Assembly (NCBI GenBank): GCA_014607495.2
Contig: CP053149.1
Span: 13,962,120-14,026,119, forward strand
Origin: Carposina sasakii
Taxonomy: Eukaryota > Arthropoda > Insecta > Lepidoptera > Carposinidae
DNA length: 64,000 bases
Reading direction: 5' to 3'
The position numbers and the translations under genes were made by a program. Positions 22,701-37,700 of this stretch are shown here, in pieces. The notes under the pieces were generated by a model that was not told the origin of the DNA, did not search any database, and saw nothing but the letters and a program-made list of their open reading frames with translations. Position 1 is the stretch's first letter. The number at the start of each line of letters is the position of its first letter.

Positions 22701-25700
22701 GTGAGTAAGGTGTCAAGTCTATTTCGACTAGCTAGGGCCGGTTTCTAAACGGTAAGTGTCTTGGACTTAAAAGCTCGAACTTTGTAGAACAAAGATGGAA
22801 GTTTCACTTTCAAACAGCTGATCGGCTGATAGTAAAAATATAAGGTTTCTCCTTGTAGAAATACTTAATTAAAAAACTAATATTTTATTAAGAGTTTTAA
22901 CGTATTTTAATAAAAAAAGCTTTTACAAATTGATTCAAGCAAGCATTATTAACCTGTGTTAAACCGCACTATTGCAGTACTAAAGTTTTGTTTATAGGAA
23001 TAGAGCATATCTATTCCGGGTCTTTTATCTATGTAAAGCCTTTTTATCTAAATGCAGTAATGTAATAATAGTAAGGTAAACTGTAATGATAACATAGTTT
23101 ATACAATTGAGATGGACTGTTCAGTTATGTTATCTACTGCTATGTCCAATGTGTTCATTATACAGGATGTAACAAAAGGGATATTAAGCGAAATGCTACG
23201 GAGATAGCCCATTTTAGAGAACTTTTCCTTAAATTTTGAAACTCGAAATCATATGCTTAGTAATCCAGAATTAATGTTCCTTAGTTGTTTAAGAATTCTC
23301 CATACTATCTGCACAAATAAACATGTATGGTGGGCTATCTTCATAGCATTTGGCATAACATACACCTTTCTTACATGTATACTTACCTAGTATGTCTTTT
23401 TACCTGTATATCTTTCATAGATCTTAGCCATATTAATATAAATTAAACTGTACTGTAAAAAGCCATGTTTATATTACTTTTTGACATCTCACCCTATGGG
23501 AATAGGTACATTTGCCAGTTGTTACAAATGCTTTGAAATCCTATGAAGAATTTTCATCGAAATGGCAAATATAATAAAAAATCTATGTACCTGAGCTTAC
23601 AATTTATATATCTAACTTTAAATATTGAACAGCTGGCTTGCACAAGATGCGTAATCCTAGCTTTAATTTTATCCGCGAATAATTTCGGACTCTAGCAATA
23701 TAATAACAAAATGTCCAATACATAATTGCATATCATTGTTAGTTACTTAGGAGTATAAACATACATACATACATATATACACGGCTGTGTTCCTAAAATG
23801 GGGTAGCCAGAGCTGCAGGATCATAAAGGAGATCTCACAACTACGTCTAACATAGCGTCCTTTTCCTTCCTTTTCTTCTCCTTCCTCTTCTTTCGCGAAC
23901 TGGCCGGCGGCAGTAGCAGCTCAAGTGGTCGGGCGCACCCTGGTAACGGCCCGCATCTCCCCGGCCAGCCGCATCTTTCCCTTCCCAAATGGGTCAGACT
24001 CTCTGTCCTTTAAGGGCCACTTAAGATACCGGCGCGTGTCGAGAATTTTTCCCGGGCACGGGGGTTGCCCCAAGGCCCGCAACCCGAAGCGTATTTTTGC
24101 GCCAAGGACGACCACGTCCCATAGCAGGGGCAGATGTAAATGACAAGTGACAAAGCGCAAGCTTATCGCCTGAGAGAATGTCCTAATTTCTTAGTCGACT
24201 CTTACGACATGCATGAAAGGAGATGCAGCTGATGTATTGTGAAGCCCCGCATCAGCACAGGACCTATATTAGATACTAAATTAAGTCAGATTCAATTTAC
24301 AAACTTACTCAACTATTACAGGTTAAACATAGACCTAATTTACGACTAGGAAGTGCTATAAAGAAGATTTAAGTCGTGTACAACTCTATTAAAGATAGTT
24401 CTATGATCCAAACTTAGTTGTCTTGATTTGTTGTTATTAGCAGACATGGTGCAGTCCAACGTTTGTATTCCTAGTAGTAACCTTGAGGGCGCTTGAGTGA
24501 GATTGGATTTTGAAGTTAGATTTGGCTGTTGGTGTATACCTTCAGTACTTTCAGGTACTCTTCAGTATTTACATACACACACAGAATCCTACAGCCAAGC
24601 TTAGCATAGCAGGGTCAGATGTATAAGATTAGTAAAACGTTGCTAGCTCATCGCCTATACTTGTATGTGCTATTCAGTATCTACTTGCAGGTATACAGGG
24701 TGATTTTTGGTCGTCAACGTTCCCGAAAACTACGGAATCTTCTCATCATCACGATCATTTTTCTCCATGGAAGCATACCTGGGAAGTATCTGGTTCCAAA
24801 GATATTAGGGTCGAAAGTTGAGTAAATAGACTGCGTTTTTCTGCATAAATGCACATAGTCGCGCGTAGCAAGTTTTTTTCAAGAGAAATAATTAATATCT
24901 GTCTATGAAAAAACTAGTATAAACACTGGACACTATAAATTTCGCCCGATCAAGTAAGAAAACAGGATGTGTAATTTTCACACTATACCTACTACTTCAT
25001 CATCAGCCTATTGCAGTCCACTGCTGCACGTAGGCCTCCCTCAGGGCACGCCACAAGACTGCCATGAGGGGTATTTGCCCATAGTCACCACGCTGGGCAG
25101 GCGGGTTGGTGACCGCAGTTTGTATTTTGGACTATGTTGTCAACACAGGAGGCGCTGCTGGCCACCTCCCGGAAACCCTTCGTCTCGTACTATACCTACG
25201 GGCAGACATGGGGTGGTACGAATTCTACTCTGCTGGCACCACGCGACCTACTACTTATTAACAGCCAATTTCAATAACCGATCTTGAAACATTTTTTAAT
25301 TATATTTCAGATTAAATCTTCAATTGTTTCCATGCAAAATTTCGGATTAAACAAATCCAAGATTCTTTTTGATCTCTACAATTAAAATTGGCCGTTAGTC
25401 AGTCTGTTGAGTTTGTACGGAACTCGGCACAAAAGTCAACTTACACTTAACCAGTTTTTTATCCAGATAATACATCAATAATCTTCATAAACGACGCATA
25501 ATCGTTTATTAAAGACGAAATTATCTCCACAAAAGGCATCTATAATGGTATCGGCTATGCTATAAATTTCCAATGAAAGATATAAATCAGGCATAAAATT
25601 CAATAAAGTCATACTGAAACATCTGGGGGGGGGGGGTTAAGCGTGGGGGGGAGTTTAATTTGCAATTAATCTGTGGGTCCTAAATTAGGGCCTTCTCCTG

Positions 25701-28700
25701 AGATCGATGCTCGAAGCTGTGTAAGGTCGGTGTTATACTGATAGCTATGACATTTGGTGGCGATGAGCTACCTATGTAGGTATTCAGTCCGTCAAAATTC
25801 TAGAGATACTAGCTGACCCCACTCACGTTGTTATATCTTTACGTCAATCAACTGACAGTTATGTTAATATATATATTTCAACTGATGTTATAGATGCGAA
25901 AATAACTATGTTTTTTTGTTTACGCTTTCATACCTTACCCACTATACCCATTTCAATTAAATTTGGTAAAAGGATAGAGTAAATTTTAGGCCTCGACATT
26001 GGCTCTCAAGCATAAAAGGGTCTCTGCCATATTTCAATAGTCTATGCAGACGGAGTCGCAGGCAACAACATGTGTACATGTTTATAGCCAGAGTAGGTAC
26101 AGCCAGTTTGAGTTTAGCTTATAAGAAAATTTTTCTACTGAAATTTGTAGCTAAAAATAAGCTTTCGCTTCGCAACTCTATCGCAATGGTACAAGCACCT
26201 TTTACTGTGACATAATGAATGTTATTTTATTGATGGTGATTTACAGGACAGTATAATAATTTGGGATGCACATAAATACAATACTTACGAGTACATAACA
26301 TTGTTCTTATAAATATTTAGGTAATATATATTATATAATTATATATGTATGTAATATATTTGAATATATTTAATTGTTAGCTAAGACGAAACACAATCGA
26401 ACGCAAAAACAATTAATTCAATAACTTATCAATATTCATAGTAATATTAAGGCGGGTAATTCCGATAAACCAAAAATGCGGGAATTGTCCCCTCTTCAGA
26501 AAAATTACGTGTAGGACGCGTACGCTCTCGCCTAGTGACATGAGACAACGGAAGCGGGGAGAGGACAAAATAGCGCCTTGGTGAAAGTTGCCAAAGCAAT
26601 AAAAAACCATTGGATTTGGTAGAAATTTTTTATTTTCGGAATATACCGATTTTCGGAATTAGCCGAATGCACCTTACAGGACCTACCTACCTGTATTTTT
26701 TTTTTCGAACTACGTCACAAAATGATGTACAGTATTAAGTCAACTTTAATGCAAGTATTTCGTGTTAACTGTTTCCTAAATAATATTTTCACCTTCCTAC
26801 CCTTTTTCCATTACTTTAGTTCCTGTGCTGATGCGGAGCTTCACTAGAATACATCAGCTGCATCTTCCGTTCACGTAAGAGTTGACTAGGAAATTCGGAC
26901 ATTCTCGCAGACGATAAACTAGCAACATGTCTCTGATTTTATCGGTCCCCGCCATGCGAAACGTGACTGTGGGATCTCATTTCGAGAACCTAGCCGTATG
27001 TATATGTATGTCAATCATAGATTCTTTCTATGTAGAGTGTATGTTCACATTACATAATTTTAGTATAATATTCTTTCGATCAATAGAAGAAAGCAAACGC
27101 TATAAGCTGACAACCACCTTCCTTTGGCATATTATAATATGTTTTTTTTACATTAAAATCTGTATATTAACTAAAATTAATAAGAGGTATGTCAGATGAG
27201 TTGATCAATGTAGTTGTACCCACGCAGTCTGACTAGAAGGCGCGCAGGTTTCACCCAATAACCTATCACCGCTACACTATCGTAAAAACTGGAAATGATC
27301 CATTAAGTAATAGAAATAGCCGCAATTTTGTACCACAAGATTTATTGCTCAACTATTTATCTATCTCGAGTTAAAAGCTACTACATTTTTATTGAGTGGA
27401 CGTATTTGGTGAAAACTACTTTTATTTATAGATGTGACTATTAAATTGAAATATGTAGGATTGATTTGCTTAAATTGGATAATTGACGGATTATTTTTAA
27501 GGTCCAATTAACCAACAGGTTTGATGAACGGATAAGGTTTTGTATCAGATATTTCCTGATGCAGAGTATCACTACTTTTTTGTCTGATGTAACGGTGGTT
27601 TACATCACAGGAAAGTCTGGGGTGTATTATCATCTCATAGAGCTTAGCAGCGGAGTCTCGCTTCCACAATAGAAACAATCCTATTTTTAAGAGTTGTTAA
27701 CTTATGCTATGTATGCTGATGGGATTTTCTTTATGATCCTGCAGCTCTGGCTACCCCATTTCGGGAACACAGCCGTGTCTATATGTATGTGTATTGATTG
27801 TTAATGGGTACACATGTCATACAAGTGGTTACTGAAAGCATCTCAATACTAAAATGCTATAGAACACCTGCCATAACTATGTATTATTTTCAATAGCCGT
27901 TGTATCCTCTGATGCTGCCCGATTTCTTATATTCCCCCCGATATTTTTTATAGTATCTAAGGAAAGATTAGTCGACATTAGTGAACAATTTTGGGTTTTT
28001 CAAAGCGCTGCGGTTTCTAACGCTGAAGGATTCAGTCATCAGACTTAACGGCGCCAACAAAAGTGTTCGTCAATGACCAAACATCCTGTGAGACGAGTCA
28101 TTCCTTTGAAATTCGTCTGTCATTTAGACAAGGTAAACAGCAAATAGAATGTATCACAGTTGGAACTAGTTCGTTTAGCGCTCGGAGCGATGCCCTGCGG
28201 ACCGCCCGCGCATGTTTGCGGTGCGCTTAGCGATGCGCCGCTAACAGTTTGTCGTTGTGCCATAGATTATGGAGGTAGAGAGAAGAAAGTTGAGCAATAA
28301 ACGTACGTACTGTTGAGCGATAGAAGGACGTACTTGTAGGTCTTGTGCATATGTAACTTGTATGTGGGATGTGAAATTTTATATGTGAAAGGGATGAAAC
28401 ATATAAAGAAAATTTGTGTTTGATTTTTTATAATCGCCAACTCTTTTTCTTTTCTCTTTCAACTAAGGGTTGAAAAATTCAGAGTTAGTTTATTTATTTA
28501 TTTGGGACAGTTAACAACTGTATACAAAAATACATAGTTAGGTATTGTTTTTAAAGTATAAATAAGTACACAGTCCACTACTATCCATAAGTAACTTAAA
28601 AGAAAGTTACACAAGACTATACTTCATTGATGAGATAGCACCACCATGGATGCTGCAAAACCAACAAGCTCATACATACATCTATAGCTGAGTAATGAAA

Positions 28701-31700
28701 CAATAATACTTCAGCTTATCATAAACTTAAAATTAATAACATTGATACCTACTTATGCTTTTATTGTGTCTTCAATTTAGATACCAATTCTCCAACTACT
28801 AAATTTCTGAATTCATTACGCGACAGATAAAATATGTCAATATCTAAGAAGATTCATTATAGGAGTTTGGTCTGAATGCAGCCAAACCTTCATTAACTCA
28901 GCTTATTTATTGTGCTATATAAAGAAAACGTAGGTACCGATATTATGTAAAACGTTCAAAAATAAAAGAAACAAAAAATGTATAAAAGTCATTTTTATAA
29001 GACATACCTAAATATTCAAAAACTCAAGTTGGTACCTACTATTCCTTCATCAATTACTTCTAGGTATTATGTGGATACAAGTGCCAATCTTAATATGTAT
29101 ACAGTGAAAATTGCACTAGTGACTTTGAATTTTTAGACACTCCCAACTCTTCCATCATAACGTAGTATGTACCTAAGTAGGTACATATAGACAAGTGTCT
29201 GTTCTGTGTCTAATCTACTCTTTGTCCCGTAACATTCAGTGCACAAGCACGTCATTGTGCGTAGAGGCCACCAATTATCGCATATAGCACCCATTATGGG
29301 CGTAAACTGTGGCGCTAAAATATATTGTCGTTTACTTTTTAAAGTTCACTAATAAAGTCCTAGTGATGGACGCATATTGCTACTATATCTATAGTGTTGT
29401 TTTTAAAATAAACGGCACTAATAGTTTTCTGCTGAAAAACATAAGATAAACCCATAAAAGAAAGATCTTCAATCTATAGTTATAAAAAGGAAAATAACCT
29501 CATCAAATAAAATCTGGAGAAACATGGGTAGAGTACCTACTGTATTTTCTAAACCTGATAAACATTATTTTCATTCAACATGAATGTGAATTATGAATCC
29601 GGATTTTTCCTTACATGGCTCTATGCAATTTGTTTCCAGTGTAGGTAGGCAAATATGTGTTTTTCATAAAGCATACACGATTTGATGAGTGATTTATTAG
29701 AACTGCTTTTAATACGAGTAGTTATATTTACTGGATTGCCGAGATCACCAGATCTACTCCAATTTGGAATTGACAATCAAATCGTATCATCTGGAACGTG
29801 CTTAAAACATCATTCACCGCACTTCCATCTCATTCACAAGCTCGAAGCTATTTCTAGTTTGTATAGTGCCTAGTATTATGGCAGGCGGATGCTTATGGAA
29901 CTAAATGAAGATGCACGACAACAGTTTTAAAGCCTCGACACTAGCGCCAATGTCCATAGTCTTCGTGAAGTAATGATTCTCTAAGTTTATAGGCATCACA
30001 AAGCGTCAACACGCCGATATCATCTCCCGCACGTCAGCCACTTATCACATAGGAAAAACTATTTCGAAACCGTAAAAAAGTACGACAATGCGACCATTTT
30101 AGGATAGGTTCCCATTATGCCGGATGATGGGACGGTAATGTCGTTTCCTTAAGTAAGAATACTTGCCTTGGACCTTAGAGATATAGAGATAGAATGTCAT
30201 ATTTTTATCTCAAATTTTGAGGGTTTTCTTAATTGTCCATATTATGTATAAGAAATCATAGGTATCATTTCATAGGTTTTTCAGGGTTGTTTAGCCAAAT
30301 TCCATTTTACTAGACTACTTATACTGTCAAAACTGGGCAAGCAGATAGAGAAACGTAAGTAACGTGTTTAAAAATACACCCTCAGAAACGTGACGTACCA
30401 AAGTAATGTTACTCTAGGGTGGCTAGGACAAGCCGGTTATATTTTCACTGAGCCGTCAAAAATCTCGTGCCGTCACAATGGCAACTGTCTCCACAACCCA
30501 TTTCAGGCGACGACAAACAGACATACATGAGCAGCCATGATGCGATGTTAAAGACTTGCGCCAACAAGCTGATCGTAACAAACTTTTAAAAGTGTTTGCT
30601 TGCCACACTGGTGACAGCCATGTTTACTTTCTTACAGTGCCGCGAAAAGGTTCAGGCGGTGTCTTGGTATGGTATCATTTATTGGGAGAGGATTGGGTCC
30701 ATAAAGGAGGCAAGGATTTGGCGTTTAGCATCGGTGGCTGATATGAAATGAACAGGGACAAGTTGTTAGCTTATTGCTTGATAGAATGCCTGAGTTTCTT
30801 AGTCGACTATTACGATATGCATGGGAGGAGATGCAGCTGATTGTATCCAACTGGAAAGCGCTCGTCTTACTCGGCGAGGTTTATCGCTTAAATACCTACT
30901 CCTGCACCGGTATGATGAATTTGGTGAGAGCGAGATGTCTCACTCACTTTTAAACGTCAAATTCACAGAGCTATTAATAACTAGATAAACTAAGTGTATG
31001 TACTTTGCATGTAAAAAATAGACTTAAAAATTAGAATAGATACTCGTTCTCGAGCCGAACTGAAGGAATTAGGGCTGATAGAAGTGGTTTGTAATCCCTT
31101 TTTACACACCAAGTAGAAACACTTGCCTTATCTAGTTATTACTTAGCTCTGTGGATTTAACGTTTAAAAGTGAGACATCTCACTATTTACCAAATTCATC
31201 ATACCGGTGCTGATCATCCCCCTACGTCCTGATAAAAAAAACCCTTGGCAAAAAACTTATTCTAGCTACTACCATATCTCAACCAAGTGCCCTCAAGCCA
31301 AAAGTTACCACTAAAAATACGAGCGTATCTAAGCAATGAATTAGCTTTTTCATACTCGTATGATTACTAAAAGTGAATCTATCTTGTAACAATTGAAATA
31401 TGAAGATAGAAGGTAAGTTTCAACCATACGCAAGGCGAAAAAAACATTGATGACATTGTATTGATTGCCTCAAAAATATAGTAGGGAAATAGTCGATTAT
31501 TATTTATTGATTATATTTCGATTCCTGTGACGTATATCGGACTTTGTAGACTTGTAGTCACACCAAATGTCATGATATGGTCTAGTAAGCGCTCGTACAC
31601 ACTGTGCCAACGAGTTGCGCCCGCGCAGACCGTGATTGTCGTGTCCGCACAACACTTTCGCTGACATTTTAATCTATGAGAGCAATTAGCTTAGTCTACT

Positions 31701-34700
31701 TATTGTCTATGACGTGATTGTTGCGGGATAAGGGTGTGGATTCATTTGCGGTACTGTTTGGAATTAGAAATTCAATTCATGATTGAGGTCTATGTCTATG
31801 AATTGAGTACCAGCCTTTGTGTTTTTATATAGGTAGGTTATTAGATAATACAATAAATTTTATTTGCATAAAATATTAGGTACCTACATAGACAGCCATG
31901 CGGCCTCATAATAAAAAATTGATAGATTTATAGATTCGGCACGTGGTTTAGGGCTGGGTGTGAAGCCACTTATCATCGCTAGATAAATTTCTAGTAAAAT
32001 CGTAAAAAGAATATTATTTATATTTTTCCTTTTTTATTTTATATTTTAAATAAAAAAAGGGCTTATATTATATTTTAAACAGTATTTTGTTTAATACAAT
32101 CTTAATCATACATTTTATCTTTTATACATACTACTCGTATACACTAACAGAGTGACATGGATAGACAGCACAATACATAGTAAGTACACATCCATCCAAG
32201 TCGAGTAAGACTTCCTCCTCATTTAGCCTCCCACCAGATGGCGCGCTGCAAACACTTTGAAGAAATAATTAATTGACATATGACATATCACCGCGAATTT
32301 ATTCGTTTGCATAGGTTGAGGTGTGTCGCCACATTGGCACGGGACCAACAGACCAACGCACGCCAACACACACCGTAATATGACAAACTACAGTTCATTT
32401 TCTCTTGTGACAAAAGTTTTCTCACTTCATCGGGTATCTGTCACCGAGAACCACTTAAATCGTAGCCAAAATAAACTTGAAACCGTTCAGTGACGTATGT
32501 CGTAACAGTAATATTTGTTTGTCCAATATATTTGGCAAATAATAATAATAGCGGCAAATATTGGGCCAACTTATATTTGGGTCGTTTACGGCGATAAAGT
32601 GTGAAAATGAAAATGGTTTGAATATGGAAGGTGAAAATAGGAAATTATTTGCCTTTACAATTTGTTAGGATTATATTACGGAAAAAATATAGTTTATTTA
32701 CCCGACCGCGCGACGCAAAGGAGTGGTATTGTGTTTAACAGCCTATGTATGTTTGTATGTTCCTTTGAAGCAATACACAGACCAAACGCCTCGTCCGATT
32801 TTTATGATTCATACGTCAATCGATTCCTTTTAGTCCGGCGAGTGTCACAAAAGACATGACGTTAGTGAAAATCCAATATGGCGACTACTGGACGCCATTT
32901 TGTGAAAATGAAAAAAATGAAAGTCGACGAACTATATCGAGTGGGGTATCGTTGAATATGTATTTAAAAATCATTTTTAGGTTTCTCTCAACATTTTTCG
33001 ATTCGACCAACCGTTTAGGATCTATATCGATTGAAAGTTGTTACCTAACAACCATTCTCATATATAAGTTTTTAGACAGCAGCAAGACGAAAATAATGTA
33101 GTGAATGTTTCTTGTCCAAGGAGGGACCTATTAGTGGCAGCTTTATTAACTAGTGCATGCATAATGACTAATATCCCAACCCGACGTCAACCTTCTTACT
33201 AATAATCACATATAATATATAATTTTCTTGATGTGAATATAAAATATTTTCTAATGATCGTAACATAACTACTGAACAGTCGGATCCATTATCCGACAGC
33301 CAAGCTAATATTTCAATAGATCCTGGCTGTTCAGTTGTTATGTTACGATCATTAGAAAATATTTTATATTCTTCGATAGTATTCACTCCATAATAATATT
33401 ATAGAATTTTAGACCACCGGACATCTAAGTGCTTGTTTTTTTCTTTTCAGATTTTTTTTATTATGTACATTATTTGGTTCCTTTTTAAGCAGTCGGGTTT
33501 TGGATTTTTTTTTAAACTCCAAGGTAGAACATAACTACAGTTGCACGACAACAAAGTAATACAATTACTCTTGTTTGGCTTTCTTATATAATTATAATAT
33601 TACACGAGTATATTATTTAAATATAATAACCTCGTTTACTTAAATAAAAAACGCAAGTGCCAAAAAATTTGACTCAGTATTACTCTCGTGACTAAGACGA
33701 ATCTAATGGATACCCCACAAGCTCAAAGCGACAGGCGGCCTGGACTCTAGTCAGAGCATGCCAGAGAAATATACATACAGTACACATTAGAAACATAACC
33801 CTCCTTCTGGCGCAATTGGATAAAAAATATGGGATCAAATGGGATCATTTGTAAAACACCTGCTACCTCTCGGGAAATAACTTCATAATATTATTATTAT
33901 AACCACTGCTAGGTATTATGGGACCAATTCAGAAATCAAAATAAAAATAATGCACCAAGGAATTTCCTGAAAATGTAAAAAGAACTCATCACCATAATAC
34001 GCCCTCGAAAACCTCAATAATAAGATAATAATCTCCTGTCTTGACTCTTGAAATACAAAGAAACCAAATAAAGTTTTACAGTGCGTTACTTCACTAAACA
34101 AAAGACAGATGTCGCGAGATGTCTGCGCGCGCGCATTCACCTGTCACTCTGGACGCGATTGATTCGGATAATGCTAATAAAAGTCTGACCGATCGTAGAT
34201 TTCCTTATTTACACATAATAAATGAGAGCTATAAACGCTGCATGTATTTGGAAACCATACATTTATTTACGCAGACGCAGACGTACAAAGATCACCGACA
34301 TAGCTCAACGGTCCAGCAAGCTGAAGTGGCAATGGGCAGGGCACATAGCTCGAAGAACTGATGGCCGATGAAGTCGGAAAGTTGTAGAGTGGATACCACG
34401 TATCGGCAAACGCAGCGTGGGAAGGCCACCCGCGAGGCGGACGGACGACCTGGCCAAGGTCGCGGGCGTCGGTTGGATGCAGGCTGCTTCCGACCGGTCG
34501 GAGTGGAGGTTGTTGGGGGAGGCCTATGTCCAGTAGTGGACTCCTCAGAGCTGTAAATGATGATGAAATGATGACATTTATTTAGCGATATAAGGAAAAG
34601 ATGAGAAAAAGTCTTACACGACTATGTATGATTCCAAAATGGGTAGTCAGAACTGCAGGGTCACGAAGGGGATCCTGTAACCACGTTTAGAATAGCGGGG

Positions 34701-37700
34701 TCAGAAGTTAATGTTCAATGACAAGTGACAAGCTCATCGGCTGAGAGAACGCCCTTGAGTTCCTTGGAGAAAAAGTAGCTATTTCTTTTTTTTATAAAAA
34801 GCTGGAATAAAAGCAGTGTATGCCATTCTTTGAAAGTCCTTCTAATTTATTATGAAAATTTAGAGGTAAAGAGATAGAATAATTTGGTTCAATTTATTCT
34901 TACATTTAGCACCTAATCTTTACAGTTAAATATTTCCCTACGTCCCTCGAGCAAACTACAGGTTTATCATATCTGCCTACCCTAATTACCTGATAGTTTG
35001 TTATGAATTTATGTAGATAAATATTTAAGGATATGAAAAATCATCATCAGCCTATTGCAGTCCACTGCTGGACGTAGGCCTCCCCCAGGGCACGCCACAA
35101 GACTGCCATGGGGGGGTATTTGCCCATAGTCACCACGCTGGGCAGGCGGGTTGGTGACCCTGGTACATGGAACAATATTATGAAACTCGTTGATTACCCT
35201 TACATAAAACCCACGAAACACCGCGAGGGGTTAATAGAATCATTTCGTACTGTAAACCGATAAATCTTATAATTCACGTATGTTGTGGCCATAATTTACT
35301 TGGATCCCGACTTTTACGATTTTTTTAGCGTTGTAGTAAAACGAAGGTCGAGCAGTAGTTGTATGGCATGATTGAAACGATCTGTTTACTTCTGGAATTC
35401 CAGGTAAGAATAGGTTTTGAGTTCGTGAAAATTTAATGTTTTTCTCTGTGTGAAAATTCCAGCTTTAGATACCTGATGTTTGGTTCCACCTCATTTTCCT
35501 TTATAATTTTAAATAATATTATTCTAATATCTTTTAAACACAATGTACTTACCTAGACCGGTCCTAGCGTTTCCTTCTGCCAACATCTAAAAGAGATGTT
35601 GGAATAGCATTGTCATATTTCAGCTTATCCCCATGTATTTCAAATGGGGTAGTTTTACATAAATTAATAACAACCATCTCCTCTCTTACGTTCCTAATAT
35701 TGGCTAGAAATTGAACAAAATACCGTGCATTTTCATACAATTAAAACTAGTCTACCTAATATTCCAACATCGTATCTCTCACAACATAATCGATAAACTA
35801 AATCGCTCATTACCGGCTATCGATCAACGACTCGATTCCGGGTAGGTATACTAACATAGTATAACAAGTAGTAGAGCATCTAATAAATTATTACCTCCAT
35901 GATCTAAGCATTATTAATAGAAAAACTCTTCTATTATTGACTATAGGTTAACGTAGTCAAAAGTCACAAATATAAGGAACCTTGAAGAATAACTCCTGTG
36001 CTGATGCGGGGCTTAACTAGAATACATCAGGTGCATATCTGATGATCTGTCATTGATCTTTATCATCTAACCCCACTGTGCTAAACGTGGCTATGGAATA
36101 TCCTTCATGATCCTGCAGTTCTGGCTATCCCATTTTGGGCACACAGCTATGTCTATGTGTATGTCTGTATAAGAATAACCGTGGATTAATAAATCCTATT
36201 CTTTATACCCTATTCTTTGACTATGGCCCCTAACCTGCAGGCACGGACAGGTCTAAATTTATTCGGAATAGCACTCGTCTGACAATGAACCCGCCGGGAT
36301 AAACAAGGGATCACTCCACGCAATCTGGCGATCTCCACTCGTCGCGCTCAAGCCGGCTAGCGGTGCGCTTCCAACGCTCGACATAGGCTAGGCGAGGCTG
36401 GAAATATAGCTAAATAATAAAATTCACAGTTCACAACACATTTACGTACTTAGCTGAATATCAATCCATGATTAGTAAATGTTAATAACCTTAATTATTA
36501 AAAAGTATTTTACATAGTAAGCAAAGCTCTTCTGTAAATCATTAGCTTCCTATAATAGTAGCGTATCACGCTATCTATGTGTTATGTTCCAATGAACTTA
36601 TGTGCCCATACACCATGTAATCGAAATTGTGCAAAAGAAGCTGAAACGACGTCTTTGATGCTATAAAAAATCTATATAAAGGAACACGTTTTGAGTTGAT
36701 GTTGATTAAAACTCGTATTGCTGGCATCAAATTGTTTCATATGCAATTATAGATACTCATTTTTGTCTTCAGTTTAAACTGGCATCTACTCTTAGGAGAT
36801 GGTAACAAATTATATATTAGTATATGTGTATTTATAAGATGCATCATCACTTAGAACGTCTCATAGAAAAACCTCATTGTCTAAGAAATAAAGATATATA
36901 ATATTAACAAACACGTCCACACTAGCGAAACCATAAACAAATGCAAATCAGCATTTAATTATTTACGAGCAAAAGTTAACTGCCGCTTTTGTTGAACAAC
37001 GTGTTATAAAGCCTAACGTTGATATTATTTTATATTTCAAAGCAGACATCATTATTGTAGATAATTAAATATTTTATGATGCGTACATAAAATAATTAAA
37101 AGTTATTGCATGCATTCTTAGTTTTATAGCGCGTATTATTTTTGTAATTCTGTAGGTGGTTGACAAGCCTAACCGTTGCGACGGATTTCATCATGGAGTA
37201 ATTTTATTATCCAAATATATTGTAATAAAATTTTATGTCAGTTTATATTAAGTTGTTAAGTGAAAGTTGACAAAACTTTAATGACAGCGCAGCACATACA
37301 ACATGCCATTAACTGGTGGTCCCAAGAAGTATTATTTATGTAGTAAACAAGTATTTTAGAAAACCTGCTCAATTATCTAACTGTAATGGGCATTGGTTTT
37401 TGATTGAGTACTATCGTAACTTAAGTTAAATTAAAATGTAACATAATTATTGTCTACCTTCTAAAAGAAGGAGTAGGTATACAACAACAACAAAATAGGG
37501 GATGACTTTATGTGAATTTTCAATAACATTGCATTTTATTAAATTCAAAAAGTAAAGGTAACTTATTTGATGTTGTTGTAAACCCGAGGCTTGAGAGTAA
37601 GCTCTAAGCGAGAAACGAAATCCAAAACTCATCCAAATGAAAGGCAATAAAGGCTCTACTATTTCGTCCACGGTGGTATCAGAAAATGGATCGATAGTTT

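Noticed and set aside
25625..25650. Poly-G run as a possible G-quadruplex
   Set aside because: A homopolymer-type tract prone to assembly error, with nothing else regulatory around it.
34368..34556. A 62-codon frame in the retroelement remnant
   Set aside because: Shadow frame. The meaningful reading ([11 protein letters not shown] ... [11 protein letters not shown]) is in another frame of the dead LINE.
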